A DNA stretch of 64,000 nucleotides from Gaiellasilicea sp963731615 (GCA_963731615.1 CAVSWD010000004.1:73160-137159); one strand, 5' to 3'. Positions 33,241-42,075 are shown, numbered from the stretch's first letter. Numbers and translations are program-made. Notes: generated by a model from the letters alone, not told the origin.

Positions 33241-34533
33241 TCACCGGATCCGCAGCTGCAAACTGAACCGCCGCTGGCTTTGCGACCAGATCCGGAAGAG
33301 CGCACCTGGCTTGACGCGAACCGTCCGCATGAAGATGCCGTCGTCGTTCGTCAGCCGGGCGCGGCCGACCGGCCTCCACACGTTCTTGCGGAGCACCTCC
33401 AGCCGGTACGACGCCCGCCCGGGCCGGCCATCGCGGATCTGACCCCAGACGGTTGCCTGCAGCTCACGTCGCCCCATTTGCGCAAACGGCAGCCTGAATC
33501 CCTGCAGCGACGGTTTCCAACGGTCGTCCGCGAAGACGAGCCCGGTCTGGAACCGACTGACCACGGGCTCGTCGCGGTAGAGGTACTGGATCAGCATCGT
33601 CACCCGCGGCAGCCGCCACGCGCGCATCGCGGCAAGGCTGAGGTTCGTCGCCTGCCGCTTGAGGGTCACGCCGAGGAACGTGTCAGGCGGGTTCGTCTGG
33701 TAGCCGTACTCCGTCAGCCAGACCGGCTTCGAGCCGAAGTGACGCTTGACGAGGATGAGGAGCTTCCTGATCGTCGCCATCGTGATGAAGGGGCAGTTCT
33801 TGCAGCCCCCGCTGGACGGCGTCTCGGACGCCGTCGAGGGGTACGGGTGGTGGGCGTAGGCGTCGAACTTCGCCCCAGCCGCCCACATTCCGCGGACCCA
33901 GCTCGACGGCGCGACACCGCCCGCCCCGCCCTTCGGCCCGGTCGCGCCGCCGCCGACGCGGGCGCGAGGCAGCACGGCGTGGATTCCCTCGTAGCCGGGG
34001 TTGAGCAGATGGCGGACGTAGATGGCCGACCTGGTCGGCCGAAGCCAGAGACGCTTGTTCGGCTCGTTCCAGATCAGCCAGTAGCGAACCCACGGATAGC
34101 GACGGGCGGCGGCGGTCGCGAAGCGGCGGAAGTCCCGCGGCCGCGGCGGGGCGTACTTTGGCGAGCGTCCGCCGTTCGCCCAGCCCGGCGTGCCGACGAG
34201 CGTGAGCACAGGCGTCAGACCGTGACGGCGAAGCCCGCGCAGAACCTTGTCCGGCCGGCGCCAGTCGTAGGCGCGATCGCGCGGCGAGGTGGCATCCTTC
34301 GGCCGCCGCGGCGCGACCTGGTTCCAGCGCAGCGTGAAGCGGACGAGGGGCACGCCGAGCCGCTTGAACGTCGCCAGCCGCTGGTCGAGCGTTCCGGGGC
34401 CGAACTCCAGCCAGGCATCGTCCTGGATTCCGTACTGGACGCCACTCGAAGCCCAACCGGAGCTCGTTGCGACGCCGGCCACAAGTGCCAAGAGCAGCAC
34501 GCACAGCGCCATCCGGCAGGTGGTCGTCCTCAT
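33241..34533 (-). CDS. Secreted clan GH-A glycoside hydrolase-like protein
   Basis: The 430-residue protein has an N-terminal signal peptide (about residues 1-28). A TIM barrel follows, carrying FKRLGVPLVRFTLRWNQVAP, YWLIWNEPNKRLWL (acid/base Glu in NEP, about residue 158) and KPVWLTEYGYQT (nucleophile Glu, about 268). These two glutamates define clan GH-A. Two cysteines (GGCKNCPF) may bridge. The last 100 residues form a beta-rich domain (VWGQIRDGRPGRASYRLEVLR). The substrate cannot be read from sequence; GH39- or GH5-like activities are possible. It acts outside the cell. Transcribed alone, convergent with nrdJ. Confidence 0.82.
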   Translation of the reverse strand: MRTTTCRMALCVLLLALVAGVATSSGWASSGVQYGIQDDAWLEFGPGTLDQRLATFKRLGVPLVRFTLRWNQVAPRRPKDATSPRDRAYDWRRPDKVLRGLRRHGLTPVLTLVGTPGWANGGRSPKYAPPRPRDFRRFATAAARRYPWVRYWLIWNEPNKRLWLRPTRSAIYVRHLLNPGYEGIHAVLPRARVGGGATGPKGGAGGVAPSSWVRGMWAAGAKFDAYAHHPYPSTASETPSSGGCKNCPFITMATIRKLLILVKRHFGSKPVWLTEYGYQTNPPDTFLGVTLKRQATNLSLAAMRAWRLPRVTMLIQYLYRDEPVVSRFQTGLVFADDRWKPSLQGFRLPFAQMGRRELQATVWGQIRDGRPGRASYRLEVLRKNVWRPVGRARLTNDDGIFMRTVRVKPGALFRIWSQSQRRFSLQLRIR

Positions 34534-34586
34534 CGGCTGCTCGACCTTATCCGTACACCCCGCTCTCTACCGGTTCGGCCGGCGCC

Positions 34587-35198
34587 TCAAGCTCGACGGC
34601 TCCGGCTGATCGCGGCGAGGGAGGTGCTCAGCATCGCCGCCTCGGCTTCGGATTCCGGGATGCGGCCGCCTTGGATTGCAGCGCTGGCGGTGTGAACGAT
34701 CGCGCGGATCACTGCGAGGTGCCACGCGATGGGGAGATCGCTCCGGAAGATGCCCTGTTTCTGGCCGCGTTCGATCAGGGGCTCCAGCTGGTCGAGCATT
34801 GGGAGGTGACGGCGGTGTAGCTCCTCCGCCGAGAGCCGGGCAGTGTTGAGCGCGAGTAGGCCGTGGAACTGCGCAAGTTGCCGCCAGGTGGCTCGGAGCA
34901 CTCGCTCCAGAGCCTCCACCGGCTCGCCGCGGTGGGGCTCGGCGCCTCTCATCGCCTCAACCACCTGTGCGACCGCGTGCTCCATGACCGCGTCGAGGAG
35001 AGCGGTCCGCGTCGGAAAGTGGACGTAGATGGTCGCTCTGACGACGCCGGCCCGGCGAGCGATCTCCGACATGCTGCTGTCGGGATCGCTCGCCAGCGCT
35101 TCGAGGGCGGCGTCGAGGATGGCGACAACGCTGCGCTCCGCGTCAGCCCGGCGACGCTTGGGGGCAGGCGTCTCGGCGGGTGTCGGTTGCTTTGCCAT
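34587..35198 (-). CDS. TetR/AcrR family transcriptional regulator
   Basis: This 203-residue protein has the TetR DNA-binding domain at about 22-68 (AERSVVAILDAALEAL, MSEIARRAGVVRATIYVHFPTRTALLDAV). The helical C-terminal domain matches the TetR_C (SbtR-like) group. The start ATG 35198 directly abuts the stop of the MFS transporter, so the two form one transcript. Two palindromes upstream of the transporter make it the obvious repressor of its own operon, relieved by a transported compound (inference from arrangement). Confidence 0.9.
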   Translation of the reverse strand: MAKQPTPAETPAPKRRRADAERSVVAILDAALEALASDPDSSMSEIARRAGVVRATIYVHFPTRTALLDAVMEHAVAQVVEAMRGAEPHRGEPVEALERVLRATWRQLAQFHGLLALNTARLSAEELHRRHLPMLDQLEPLIERGQKQGIFRSDLPIAWHLAVIRAIVHTASAAIQGGRIPESEAEAAMLSTSLAAISRSRRA

Positions 35199-36695
35199 TT
35201 AGTGGATCGGCATTGCGCTGGGGTTCAGCCGCATCTTCGGGACGAAGTGGCGTGCCTGCGGCAGGACGGCCAGTGCGACCAGGCTGGCGACACTAGCGAG
35301 GAGGCCGGCTGCGATGAACGCATGCGCGATCCCGGATGCGGCCTGCGGACCGGCGACGGCACCGCTACCGGCCGCGATCGTGGAGAAGATCGCGATCCCG
35401 ACCGTGCCGCCGATCTCGTGGCCGGTCGAGTTGAGGCCGGAGATCATCCCGGTCTCCTCGTCACGGGCGCCGGTGAGGATTGCGATCGAGACGGAGACGA
35501 CTGCGACGCCGAGCCCGAGTCCGGCGACGAGCATGCCGGGGAGGACGTCGCGGAGGTAGTTGCCGTCCTCGCCGACGTGGGCGAGCAAGGTCATCCCGGC
35601 CGCCGCCACCAGGAAGGCGCCGGCGAGGGGGCCGCGGACGCCGTGCTTGCTGACGATGTGACCGGACGCGTGCGCACCGACTCCTGCCGCGAGCGCGAGC
35701 GGGATGAAGGCAAGTCCGGTCGAGAGCGGCCCCCAGCCGAGCACGTTCTGGAGGTAGAGGGAGCTGAGCAGGAAGAGTCCGAAGATCGAACCGGCTGCGG
35801 CGAGCATCAGGAAGAGGCCGCCCCCGACCGCGCGATCGGCCAGCCGCTCGATCCGCAGCAGCGGTGTGTCGGTTCGGCGCTCGAGGGCCGCGAAAGCGGC
35901 GAGGCCGGCGAGACCACCGAGGCCGAACAGGTGCGTCTGCGCGGAAGCCCACCCAGCACCCTCGGCCTGCGTGATCGCGAAGACGATCGCTCCGAGGCTC
36001 GTCGTTGCGAGCACGGCGCCGCGAAGGTCGAGACCCTTCCAGCGCGGCTTCCGGGTGTCGGCGGGAATGATCTTCAGCGCTGCGATCGCAAGTGCTGCTG
36101 CAACGGGGAGGTTGACGTAGAAGATCATCCGCCAGTCGGCGAACTCGGTCAGGACGCCGCCGACGAGGACGCCGATCGCGGCGCCTGCACCGCCGACCGC
36201 GCCCCAGGCGGCGAGAGCCTTCGCCCGCTGCGTGCCCTGAAAGGCGGACATGATGATCGCGAGCGCTGCCGGGGAGAGCAGCGCGGCGCCGAGTCCCTGG
36301 CCTGCTCGAGCTGCGAAGAGGGCGCCGGCGGTGCCGGCCATCGCGGAGGCCAACGAGGAGGCGGTGAAGATGCCGAGGCCGGTCAGGAACATCCGGCGCC
36401 GACCGAGCAGGTCGGCGGCGCGGCCGCCGAAGAGGAGCAGGCTGCCGAAGATCAGCGAGTAGCTCGTGATCGTCCAACTGATGCTGGATCCGTTCAGATC
36501 CAGGTCACCCGCGAGGCTCGGCAGCGCGATGTTCACCGCCGTGATGTCGAGGATCACCATCAGCTGCGCAATCAGCAGCACGAACAGAAGCAGGCCGCTC
36601 TTGTGCTTGGGCGCATCGGGACTGACGCCGTGTCGATGGCGGAGGCCGTGGCCCTTCTTCGGTGTTGCAGTGGTGGACTTGCTTCCGTGGTGCAT
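35199..36695 (-). CDS. MFS drug efflux transporter, DHA2 (EmrB/QacA) family, 14 helices
   Basis: The 498-residue protein is taken from ATG 36695, four bases after GGGAG. A His/Lys-rich cytosolic N-terminus precedes 14 predicted helices. DHA2 motifs visible are LMVILDITAVNIALPSLAGDL (motif D1-like, Asp in helix 1), GGRAADLLGRRRMFLTG (motif A) and ALLSPAALAIIMSAF with GWGAVGGAGAAIGVLVGG-type motif C. It exports hydrophobic compounds by proton antiport. A longer frame from 36746 overlaps the operators and was rejected. It is cotranscribed with the TetR gene, which starts at the base before its stop. Confidence 0.92.
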   Translation of the reverse strand: MHHGSKSTTATPKKGHGLRHRHGVSPDAPKHKSGLLLFVLLIAQLMVILDITAVNIALPSLAGDLDLNGSSISWTITSYSLIFGSLLLFGGRAADLLGRRRMFLTGLGIFTASSLASAMAGTAGALFAARAGQGLGAALLSPAALAIIMSAFQGTQRAKALAAWGAVGGAGAAIGVLVGGVLTEFADWRMIFYVNLPVAAALAIAALKIIPADTRKPRWKGLDLRGAVLATTSLGAIVFAITQAEGAGWASAQTHLFGLGGLAGLAAFAALERRTDTPLLRIERLADRAVGGGLFLMLAAAGSIFGLFLLSSLYLQNVLGWGPLSTGLAFIPLALAAGVGAHASGHIVSKHGVRGPLAGAFLVAAAGMTLLAHVGEDGNYLRDVLPGMLVAGLGLGVAVVSVSIAILTGARDEETGMISGLNSTGHEIGGTVGIAIFSTIAAGSGAVAGPQAASGIAHAFIAAGLLASVASLVALAVLPQARHFVPKMRLNPSAMPIH

Positions 36696-36712
36696 GATAC
36701 TCCCTTCTAACT

Positions 36713-36762
36713 CAGACAATACTGTCTGCATTATTAAAACAGACACGAGTGTCCGATGTCAA
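36713..36762 (-). promoter_or_regulatory. Promoter of MFS-TetR operon with two TetR-type operators
   Basis: On the minus strand, TTGACA (36757-36762) and TTTAAT (36733-36738) are separated by 18 bases, a good sigma-70-like promoter. Operator 1 is CAGACAATACTGTCTG (36713-36728), a perfect 6-bp-arm palindrome just downstream of the -10. Operator 2 is CAGACACGAGTGTCCG (36740-36755), the same consensus with one mismatch, filling the spacer. The centres lie 27 bp apart. Binding of the TetR dimer here would block transcription. Confidence 0.75.
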
Positions 36763-36825
36763 GCCGCAACTTCGTTGGGTCGTCCTACGAAGCATCGCGC
36801 CCGCAAAGCCGGGGCTCTGCCTGGA

Positions 36826-37272
36826 TCAGTGGTAGGAGTGGACGAATGCGTGGCCGCGGCCGCGCTGGATCAGCCAGCGGTTCACGGGGTAGGCGCAGAC
36901 GCCGGCGATGACGAGCGCGACGGCGAGGCTGCCCCAGAAGCGGACGTTGTCGAGACCAGCTTCCATCGCACCCGGGATGAGGAGCATGATCGCGTTGTCG
37001 ACGATCTCCATGATCGTGATCGAGATCGTGTCAGCGGCGAGAGCGACCGGGATGGCCGCGCCGAGCGCGATTCCGGAGCGGAGCAGCGGCAGCATCGTCA
37101 GCGAGTAACCGAAGAAGAAGGCCAGCACCACGGCGAGCGCGATCGTCGGGAAGTCGCCCCAGCCGAGCGCGGTGCCGATGACCATCCCCAGCACCTCGCC
37201 GATCGCGCATCCGGTCAGGCAATGCACGGTGGCGGAGAAGGCAAGCCGGTTGAGCGACTGCTCTGGCCGCAC
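36826..37272 (-). CDS. DUF4396 membrane protein
   Basis: The 148-residue protein has four helices. The opening FSATVHCLTGCAIGEVLGMVIGTALGW with invariant His and Cys-Ala-x-Gly-Glu, and VALAADTISITIMEIVDNAIMLLIPGAM, are the DUF4396 pattern. The His, Cys, Glu and Asp residues within helices suggest metal or proton handling, but the function is unknown. The start GTG 37272 lies at the breakpoint of a truncated AAA ATPase frame on the opposite strand; the five N-terminal residues overlap it. Confidence 0.83.
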   Translation of the reverse strand: MRPEQSLNRLAFSATVHCLTGCAIGEVLGMVIGTALGWGDFPTIALAVVLAFFFGYSLTMLPLLRSGIALGAAIPVALAADTISITIMEIVDNAIMLLIPGAMEAGLDNVRFWGSLAVALVIAGVCAYPVNRWLIQRGRGHAFVHSYH

Positions 37273-37868
37273 AGGCGCGCGCCTCCTTCTATCCGATCTC
37301 GGCCGCTGACGTGATCAGCAAGTGGGTCGGCGATTCCGAGCGGAACATCCGGCAGCTCTTCGAGCGCGCCCGCGAGAACCGACCGTCGATCGTCTTCATC
37401 GACGAGATCGATGCGATTGCCGGCCGCCGCGGCGAGTCGTTCGGCGTCCACGACAGCCACGTTAATCAGCTGCTCGCCGAGATCGACGGCCTCGCCGGCC
37501 AACGAGGGGTTTTCGTCGTGGGAGCGACGAATCGCCCCGATCAGCTCGACCCGGCACTCCTGCGCGGAGGCCGGCTCTCGCGAACGATCGTTCTGGGGCT
37601 TCCGGACGAAGCGGGACGGCTGGCAATGCTGAAGCTGCATACCGCGCGGATGCCGACGGTGGGGGTCCGCTTCGAGGCGCTCGCGGCGTCGACCGAGGGA
37701 TTTTCTCCGGCGGATCTGAAGTCACTCGCACAGGAGGCGGCGTTGGCGGCGATGGCGAGGAAGAGCGACGACACTCAGACACCCTCCGTCTCGCACGAAG
37801 ACTTCGTGAAGGCGGTCGAGCGGCTTCGGGCTGGCCGCATGCCCGACCGCGCTGCAGTCCCCGTCTGA
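37263..37868 (+). pseudogene. Truncated CDC48/FtsH-like AAA ATPase lacking Walker A
   Basis: The frame encodes only the second half of an AAA module. It begins inside the helix after the P-loop (LAAQARASFYPISAADVISKWVGDSERNIRQLF) and continues with Walker B IVFIDEIDAIAG, sensor 1 VGATNRPDQLDPALLR and an arginine-finger region GRLSRTIVLGLPDE. The helical lid ends in DLKSLAQEAALAAM. No Walker A exists upstream: the frame meets TGA at 37251 and the DUF4396 gene occupies the space. A GTG at 37311 could start a 185-residue protein, but it could not bind ATP normally. A deletion or rearrangement remnant is most likely. Confidence 0.75.
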
Positions 37869-38298
37869 CTCAGCGGATCATTTGTAGTGCGCATCGCGTT
37901 CGGCGCCACGAACGTCGAGCGGCGACCTCGATCAAACTGGTCCGGGTCGCTGCGGGTGCCTGACAAGGTTTAGCCAGGGCTAAACGGGATGCGCCGAGAA
38001 AGGCACGCGAAGCGAAGTCGCGGTGCTTGCGCAGCCGGCCGCTCGCGCCGTCACGCATCCCTTCGGTCCTCCGCCGCATGGCCGCTGAATCGACTTTTGT
38101 CGCGCATAACTTGAGCGGTTTCACCTCCCGCACGTCGGCGCTTGTTGGGGCGTTAGACTCGCCACCAAGCGCCCTGTTCTCCGAGGAGGTGAAGCCGACG
38201 AGCGCGTAGAGCCTCGACAATTCGAATCAGCGCGGCCTGCTTCGCCTGCGGCGGCGCGCCGATGCGGCTGTCCTGGACTCGCGACTTTGCGGCTCGCG
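37869..38298. other. 430-bp interval with an operator-like inverted repeat
   Basis: No convincing gene. At 37967-37984, GTTTAGCC-AG-GGCTAAAC is a perfect 8-bp inverted repeat, in a slightly more AT-rich stretch. Short frames on both strands (for example 37870-38220 minus) show no family likeness. The interval separates the AAA remnant from the XRE regulator and may hold its promoter. Confidence 0.45.
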
Positions 38299-38781
38299 AT
38301 GCCTGCACCGCACTACCACTCACATGTCGACGACCCTGCGGCGGTCGGGCGACGGCTCAAGGACGCCCGCCTGACCGCGGGTCTCTCGCAACGCCAACTC
38401 TCCTTTCCGGGGTGCTCCGCCGCGTACATCTCGCGGCTCGAGGCCGGCGACCGCGTCCCGTCCCTTCAGCTCCTCCGCAAGCTCGCGGAGAAGTTGAATG
38501 CTGACGAGCAGTACCTCGCAACCGGTGTCGAGCACATCGAGCAGCTCTCGCCGGAGCAGGTCGAGGAGGAGATCGAGCTCCACCTCGCCGGGTATCCGAC
38601 GGAGCGCAGCGAGGCGAGACCACCGGGTGGACTCGCGGATCCGGCCGAGCGTGCTCGCGCTCTGTGGCAGCACTCGCGGTCCCTCGTCAGCTCCGGTGAC
38701 CCACGTGGCGCCGCGCACTACGCTCGCGATGCGCTGGCGCTGTTCGACTACGCCGAGGATCGCCGCCGCGCAAGCCTCTAG
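38299..38781 (+). CDS. XRE-family helix-turn-helix protein, short
   Basis: This 160-residue protein is taken from ATG 38299 (MPAPHYHSHVDDPAAVG); a TTG four codons upstream is possible. The XRE domain covers about 16-70: VGRRLKDARLTAGLSQRQLSFPGCSAAYISRLEAGDRVPSLQLLRKLAEKLN. It is followed by LATGVEH and a helical region that starts a TPR-like repeat (RALWQHSRSLVSSGDPRGAAHYARDALAL) and then stops. Relatives usually carry several TPRs and about 400 residues, so this copy appears C-terminally truncated. It ends nine bases before the aldo/keto reductase. Confidence 0.78.
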   Translation: MPAPHYHSHVDDPAAVGRRLKDARLTAGLSQRQLSFPGCSAAYISRLEAGDRVPSLQLLRKLAEKLNADEQYLATGVEHIEQLSPEQVEEEIELHLAGYPTERSEARPPGGLADPAERARALWQHSRSLVSSGDPRGAAHYARDALALFDYAEDRRRASL

Positions 38782-38790
38782 AGTCGGCGC

Positions 38791-39747
38791 ATGGAGCACC
38801 GCTCGCTCGGTCGCAGCGGGGTCGACGTGTCGCGCATCATCCTCGGCTGCGGCAACTTCGGTGGGATCGGTTCGTCGCCGGCGTTCTTCGGCGCCGGTGA
38901 GACCGAGGGCGAGGCGCACGCGCTGCTCGACGCCGCCTGGGAGGCGGGGATCACGACGTACGACACGGCCGACGCGTACGGGGGCGGCCGCAGCGAGTCG
39001 TACCTCGGCAGCTGGCTGCGGACGAAGGACTCCGACGTACGCGACCGGATCGTCCTGACGACGAAGACGTACAACCCGATGACCGAGGGCGCCGACTCTG
39101 GTCTCGCGCCCGCGCGGATCAAGCGGCAGCTGACGACGAGTCTCGAGCGTCTGGGCGTCGACTCGGTCGATCTCTACCTCCCACACGCGACGGACGAGGC
39201 GACGCCCGTGGCCGAGACGGTCGGCGCATTCTCGGAACTCGTCGCCGAGGGGAAGATCCGCGCCTACGGCGGCAGCAACGCCGACGCCGCGTGGCTCGAG
39301 GAGGCGCTCCGCCACGGGCGGCCGGACTGGGTGCAGAACTCGTACTCGCTGCTCGACCGCGACGACGAGACCGATGTGCTCCCGGTCGTCGCGAGGGAGG
39401 GTCTCGGCTACACGCCGTTCAGCCCGCTGGCCGGCGGCTGGCTGACGGGGAAGTACCGCCGCGGCGAGGAGCTTCCGACGGGCTCGAGGATGACGCTGCG
39501 GCCGGAGCCGTACGCGCACCTCCGGACCGAACAGGTCTACGACGCGCTCGAGGCCTTCGCGGCGCAGGCGGAGGCTCGCGGGACGAGCCCGGCCGCCCTT
39601 GCCGTCGCGTGGCTCCTGGCTCAGCCGCACGTGACCGCGGTCGTCGTCGGCCCGCGCCGCCCCGACCAGCTCCGGCCGCTGCTGGAAGCGCTCGCGCTCG
39701 AGCTCTCGCCGCCGGAGCGCGACGCCCTGACGGAGCTCTTCCGATGA
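38791..39747 (+). CDS. Aldo/keto reductase
   Basis: This 318-residue TIM-barrel oxidoreductase starts at ATG 38791. The catalytic tetrad is visible: D58 and Y63 in YDTADAYGGGRSE, K92 in TTKTY and the histidine of DLYLPHATDE. The NADP-binding end is in VAWLLAQPHVTAVVVGPRRPDQL. Such enzymes reduce aldehydes and ketones with NADPH; the specific substrate is unknown. The stop overlaps the start of the ornithine cyclodeaminase homologue as ATGA, so the two were one operon together with the threonine dehydratase. Confidence 0.9.
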   Translation: MEHRSLGRSGVDVSRIILGCGNFGGIGSSPAFFGAGETEGEAHALLDAAWEAGITTYDTADAYGGGRSESYLGSWLRTKDSDVRDRIVLTTKTYNPMTEGADSGLAPARIKRQLTTSLERLGVDSVDLYLPHATDEATPVAETVGAFSELVAEGKIRAYGGSNADAAWLEEALRHGRPDWVQNSYSLLDRDDETDVLPVVAREGLGYTPFSPLAGGWLTGKYRRGEELPTGSRMTLRPEPYAHLRTEQVYDALEAFAAQAEARGTSPAALAVAWLLAQPHVTAVVVGPRRPDQLRPLLEALALELSPPERDALTELFR

Positions 39748-40659
39748 GCGTCCTCGTCCTCGGCGACCGCGAGGTTCGGCAGCTGCTGCGGATGGACGAG
39801 TGCATCGAGGCGATGGACGAGGTGCTGCGCGCGCTCGCACGCGGCGAGCTCTTCCAGCCGCTCCGGCCGGTCGCCCGGCCGCCGGACGCCGACAGCCTGA
39901 TCGGGCTGATGCCGTCACGGCGCGGCGGCGAGAGGCCGCTGTGGGCGCTGAAGGAGATCGTGATCGCGCCCGGCAACGCGGCGCGCGGGCTGGACTCCCA
40001 CCAGGGAGCCGTCCTCCTGCACGACGGCGACACAGGCGAGCTGCGCGCGATCCTGAACGCCTCGGCGGTCACGGAGATCCGAACTGCGGCCGTCTCGGGC
40101 GTCGCGACGCGCGCGCTCGCCCGCGAGGGCGCGAGCGTGGTCACGATCCTGGGTGGAGGCGTGCAGGCGCGCTCGCACGCCGAGGCGATGCGCTCCGTCC
40201 TGCCCGGCGCCGAGATCCGCACCTGGACGCCGCGGTGACGGCGGCACGCCCGAGGAAGCGCTGCGGGACGCAGACGTCGTCTGCACATGCACGAGCGCCA
40301 GGGAGCCGATTCTCCGCCGCGAGTGGCTCGCCGCCGGAGCACACGTGAACGCGGTCGGCTCGAGCATCCCGACCGCCCGTGAGCTCGACGCCGAGACGGT
40401 CGCGGCGGCGACGCTCTTCGTCGACCGCAGGGAGTCGGCGCTGAACGAGGCCGGCGACCTGCTGCTGGCCGGCTTCGGGGCGGAGCAGATCGCGGCCGAG
40501 CTCGGCGAGGTGCTGACGGGCGAGCACGCGGGGCGCTCCGACGCAGACGAGCTGACCGTCTTCAAGTCGCTCGGGCTCGGTGTCGAAGACCTCGCCGCGG
40601 CCGAGCTCGTCGTCCGCAAGGCGCGAGAGCGGAAGCTCGGCACCGAGGTCGAGTTCTGA
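39744..40659 (+). pseudogene. Ornithine cyclodeaminase/mu-crystallin homologue, broken by frameshift and internal deletion
   Basis: The N-terminal half reads from ATG 39744: LLRMDECIEAMDEVLRALARGE, LWALKEIVIAPGNAARGLDSHQGAVLLHDGDTGELRAILNASAVTEIRTAAVSGVATRALA and the NAD loop VTILGGGVQARSHAEAM. It stops in TGA at 40238 after GAEIRTWTPR. The C-terminal half resumes in another frame with TPEEALRDADVVCTCTSAREPIL and ends at 40659 (FKSLGLGVEDLAAAELV). About 20 residues of the NAD domain (the acidic ribose-binding strand) are missing at the junction, in addition to the frame change. This is therefore more than a simple base error. Confidence 0.75.
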
Positions 40660-41606
40660 TCGCACTCGCCGAGATCGAGCGCGCCAGGGAGACGATCGCC
40701 GGCGCCGCGATCCGCACGCCGCTCGTCCGCCTGGAGGTCGACTCGCCTGCGGAGATCTGGCTGAAGCTCGAGAACCTGCAGCCGATCGGCTCCTTCAAGA
40801 TCCGCGGCGCGGTCAACGCGATCCGGAGCGCTCCGGCAGCGGACACGGCTCGGGGCGTCGTCACCGTCAGCGCCGGCAACATGGCTCAGGGGGTCGCCTG
40901 GGCTGCCCGCGAGCTCGGCGTCCCGGCGACGATCGTCGCGCCCGAGCAGGCGCCGCGGGCGAAGCTCGACGCGATCGAGCGGCTCGGAGGCCGCATCGTC
41001 AAGGTGCCGTACGAGCGCTGGTGGGAGGTCATGGTCGCCGGCAGCTACGACGAGGCAGACGGCCTCTTCGTCCATCCTGTTCAGGACGAGCGGGTGATGG
41101 CCGGCAACGGCACGATCGGGCTCGAGCTGGCAGAGGAGCTCCCGGACGCCGACGCCGTGCTCGTGCCCTGGGGCGGCGGCGGCCTCTTCACCGGGATCGC
41201 GAGCGCGCTCGCGGCACTGAGCCCCGGCATGGCCGCCTACGCGATCCAGCCGGAGACGGGCGCCGCGGTCACTGCCGCCCTCGAGGCAGGCGAGCCGCGC
41301 GAGGCGCCCGGCTTCGCAGCGTCGTTCGTCGACGGCGCGGGCGCCAAAGTCGTGCTGCCGGCGATGTGGGAGCGCGCGCGCCCGCTGCTCGCCGGCGCCG
41401 AGACGGTCTCGCTCGACGAAACCGCCGCGGCCGTCCGTCTGCTCGCCGAGCGGGCGCACGTCGTCGCGGAGGGCGCCGGCGCGCTCGCCGTTGCCGCCGC
41501 AGTCTCGGGCAGGGTGCCGGGCGACAGACTTGTCTGCATCGTCTCGGGCGGGAACATCGACTCCGAGCGGCTCGCGACGATCCTGCGCGGCGAGACGCCG
41601 GACTAG
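40656..41606 (+). CDS. Threonine dehydratase-like PLP enzyme (fold type II), apparent CTG start
   Basis: The frame encodes a complete 316-residue enzyme only if translation begins at CTG 40656, which overlaps the preceding stop as CTGA. The next ATG (40881) would remove the active-site lysine. PLP-lysine is K48 in LQPIGSFKIRGAVNAI, the phosphate loop is GGGGLFTGIASAL and the C-terminal SGGNIDSERL binds the ring nitrogen. No ACT regulatory domain follows, so this is the short, catabolic or serine/threonine-type form. It deaminates threonine or serine to 2-oxoacids. The stop overlaps the convergent DUF6328 stop. Confidence 0.85.
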   Translation: MIALAEIERARETIAGAAIRTPLVRLEVDSPAEIWLKLENLQPIGSFKIRGAVNAIRSAPAADTARGVVTVSAGNMAQGVAWAARELGVPATIVAPEQAPRAKLDAIERLGGRIVKVPYERWWEVMVAGSYDEADGLFVHPVQDERVMAGNGTIGLELAEELPDADAVLVPWGGGGLFTGIASALAALSPGMAAYAIQPETGAAVTAALEAGEPREAPGFAASFVDGAGAKVVLPAMWERARPLLAGAETVSLDETAAAVRLLAERAHVVAEGAGALAVAAAVSGRVPGDRLVCIVSGGNIDSERLATILRGETPD

Positions 41607-42061
41607 TCGTTCGCCCGGCGGATCAGGGGCGGCGCGAACCAGACCGCGACGAACAGGGTCGCCGCGAACGCGGTCACGAGCGCGGTGACGGCGCTCTGGT
41701 AGAGCAGGTCGGTGACGAGGAAGACGGCAGCGCCCATGCCGAGCGCCAGGAAGACGATCCCGACGATCGCGAAGATGTTCGCGAGCTTGAGAATCGACTC
41801 CTTGTCGGGATCGCGAAACCGAATCCGGTGATGTGCGGCCGGTGCGATCAGGAAGACCGAGCCGGCCATCGTGCAGAGGAGCGACGCCATGTAGGCGTTC
41901 TTTTGCACGTCGGTCACGTCCTCGAAGCGCTGGGCGAACGGGACCGCCAGCAGGAACGCGAACAGCACCTGGACGCCGGGAAGTGCGACCCGCAGCTCGT
42001 TCAGGAGCTCGATCAGCTCGCGGTTGACTCGCTCCTCGTGACTCTCACCGGGCTCGGGCAT
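41603..42061 (-). CDS. DUF6328 family membrane protein
   Basis: This 152-residue protein has four helices arranged as two hairpins. The N-terminal ELIELLNELRVALPGVQVLFAFLLAVPFAQRF block, the loop DVQKNAYMASLLCTMAGSVFLIAPAAHHRIRFR and a terminal NRL-like charged tail are characteristic of DUF6328, a widespread actinobacterial family without known function. Start ATG 42061. Followed upstream by a sigma factor gene on the same strand with a 14-base gap, so cotranscription is possible. Confidence 0.85.
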   Translation of the reverse strand: MPEPGESHEERVNRELIELLNELRVALPGVQVLFAFLLAVPFAQRFEDVTDVQKNAYMASLLCTMAGSVFLIAPAAHHRIRFRDPDKESILKLANIFAIVGIVFLALGMGAAVFLVTDLLYQSAVTALVTAFAATLFVAVWFAPPLIRRAND

Positions 42062-42075
42062 GAGCCGGAGTATTG

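Noticed and set aside
37870..38220. A 116-codon minus frame in the gap before the XRE gene
   Set aside because: Composition and lack of any motif suggest non-coding sequence; no start with a ribosome-binding site.
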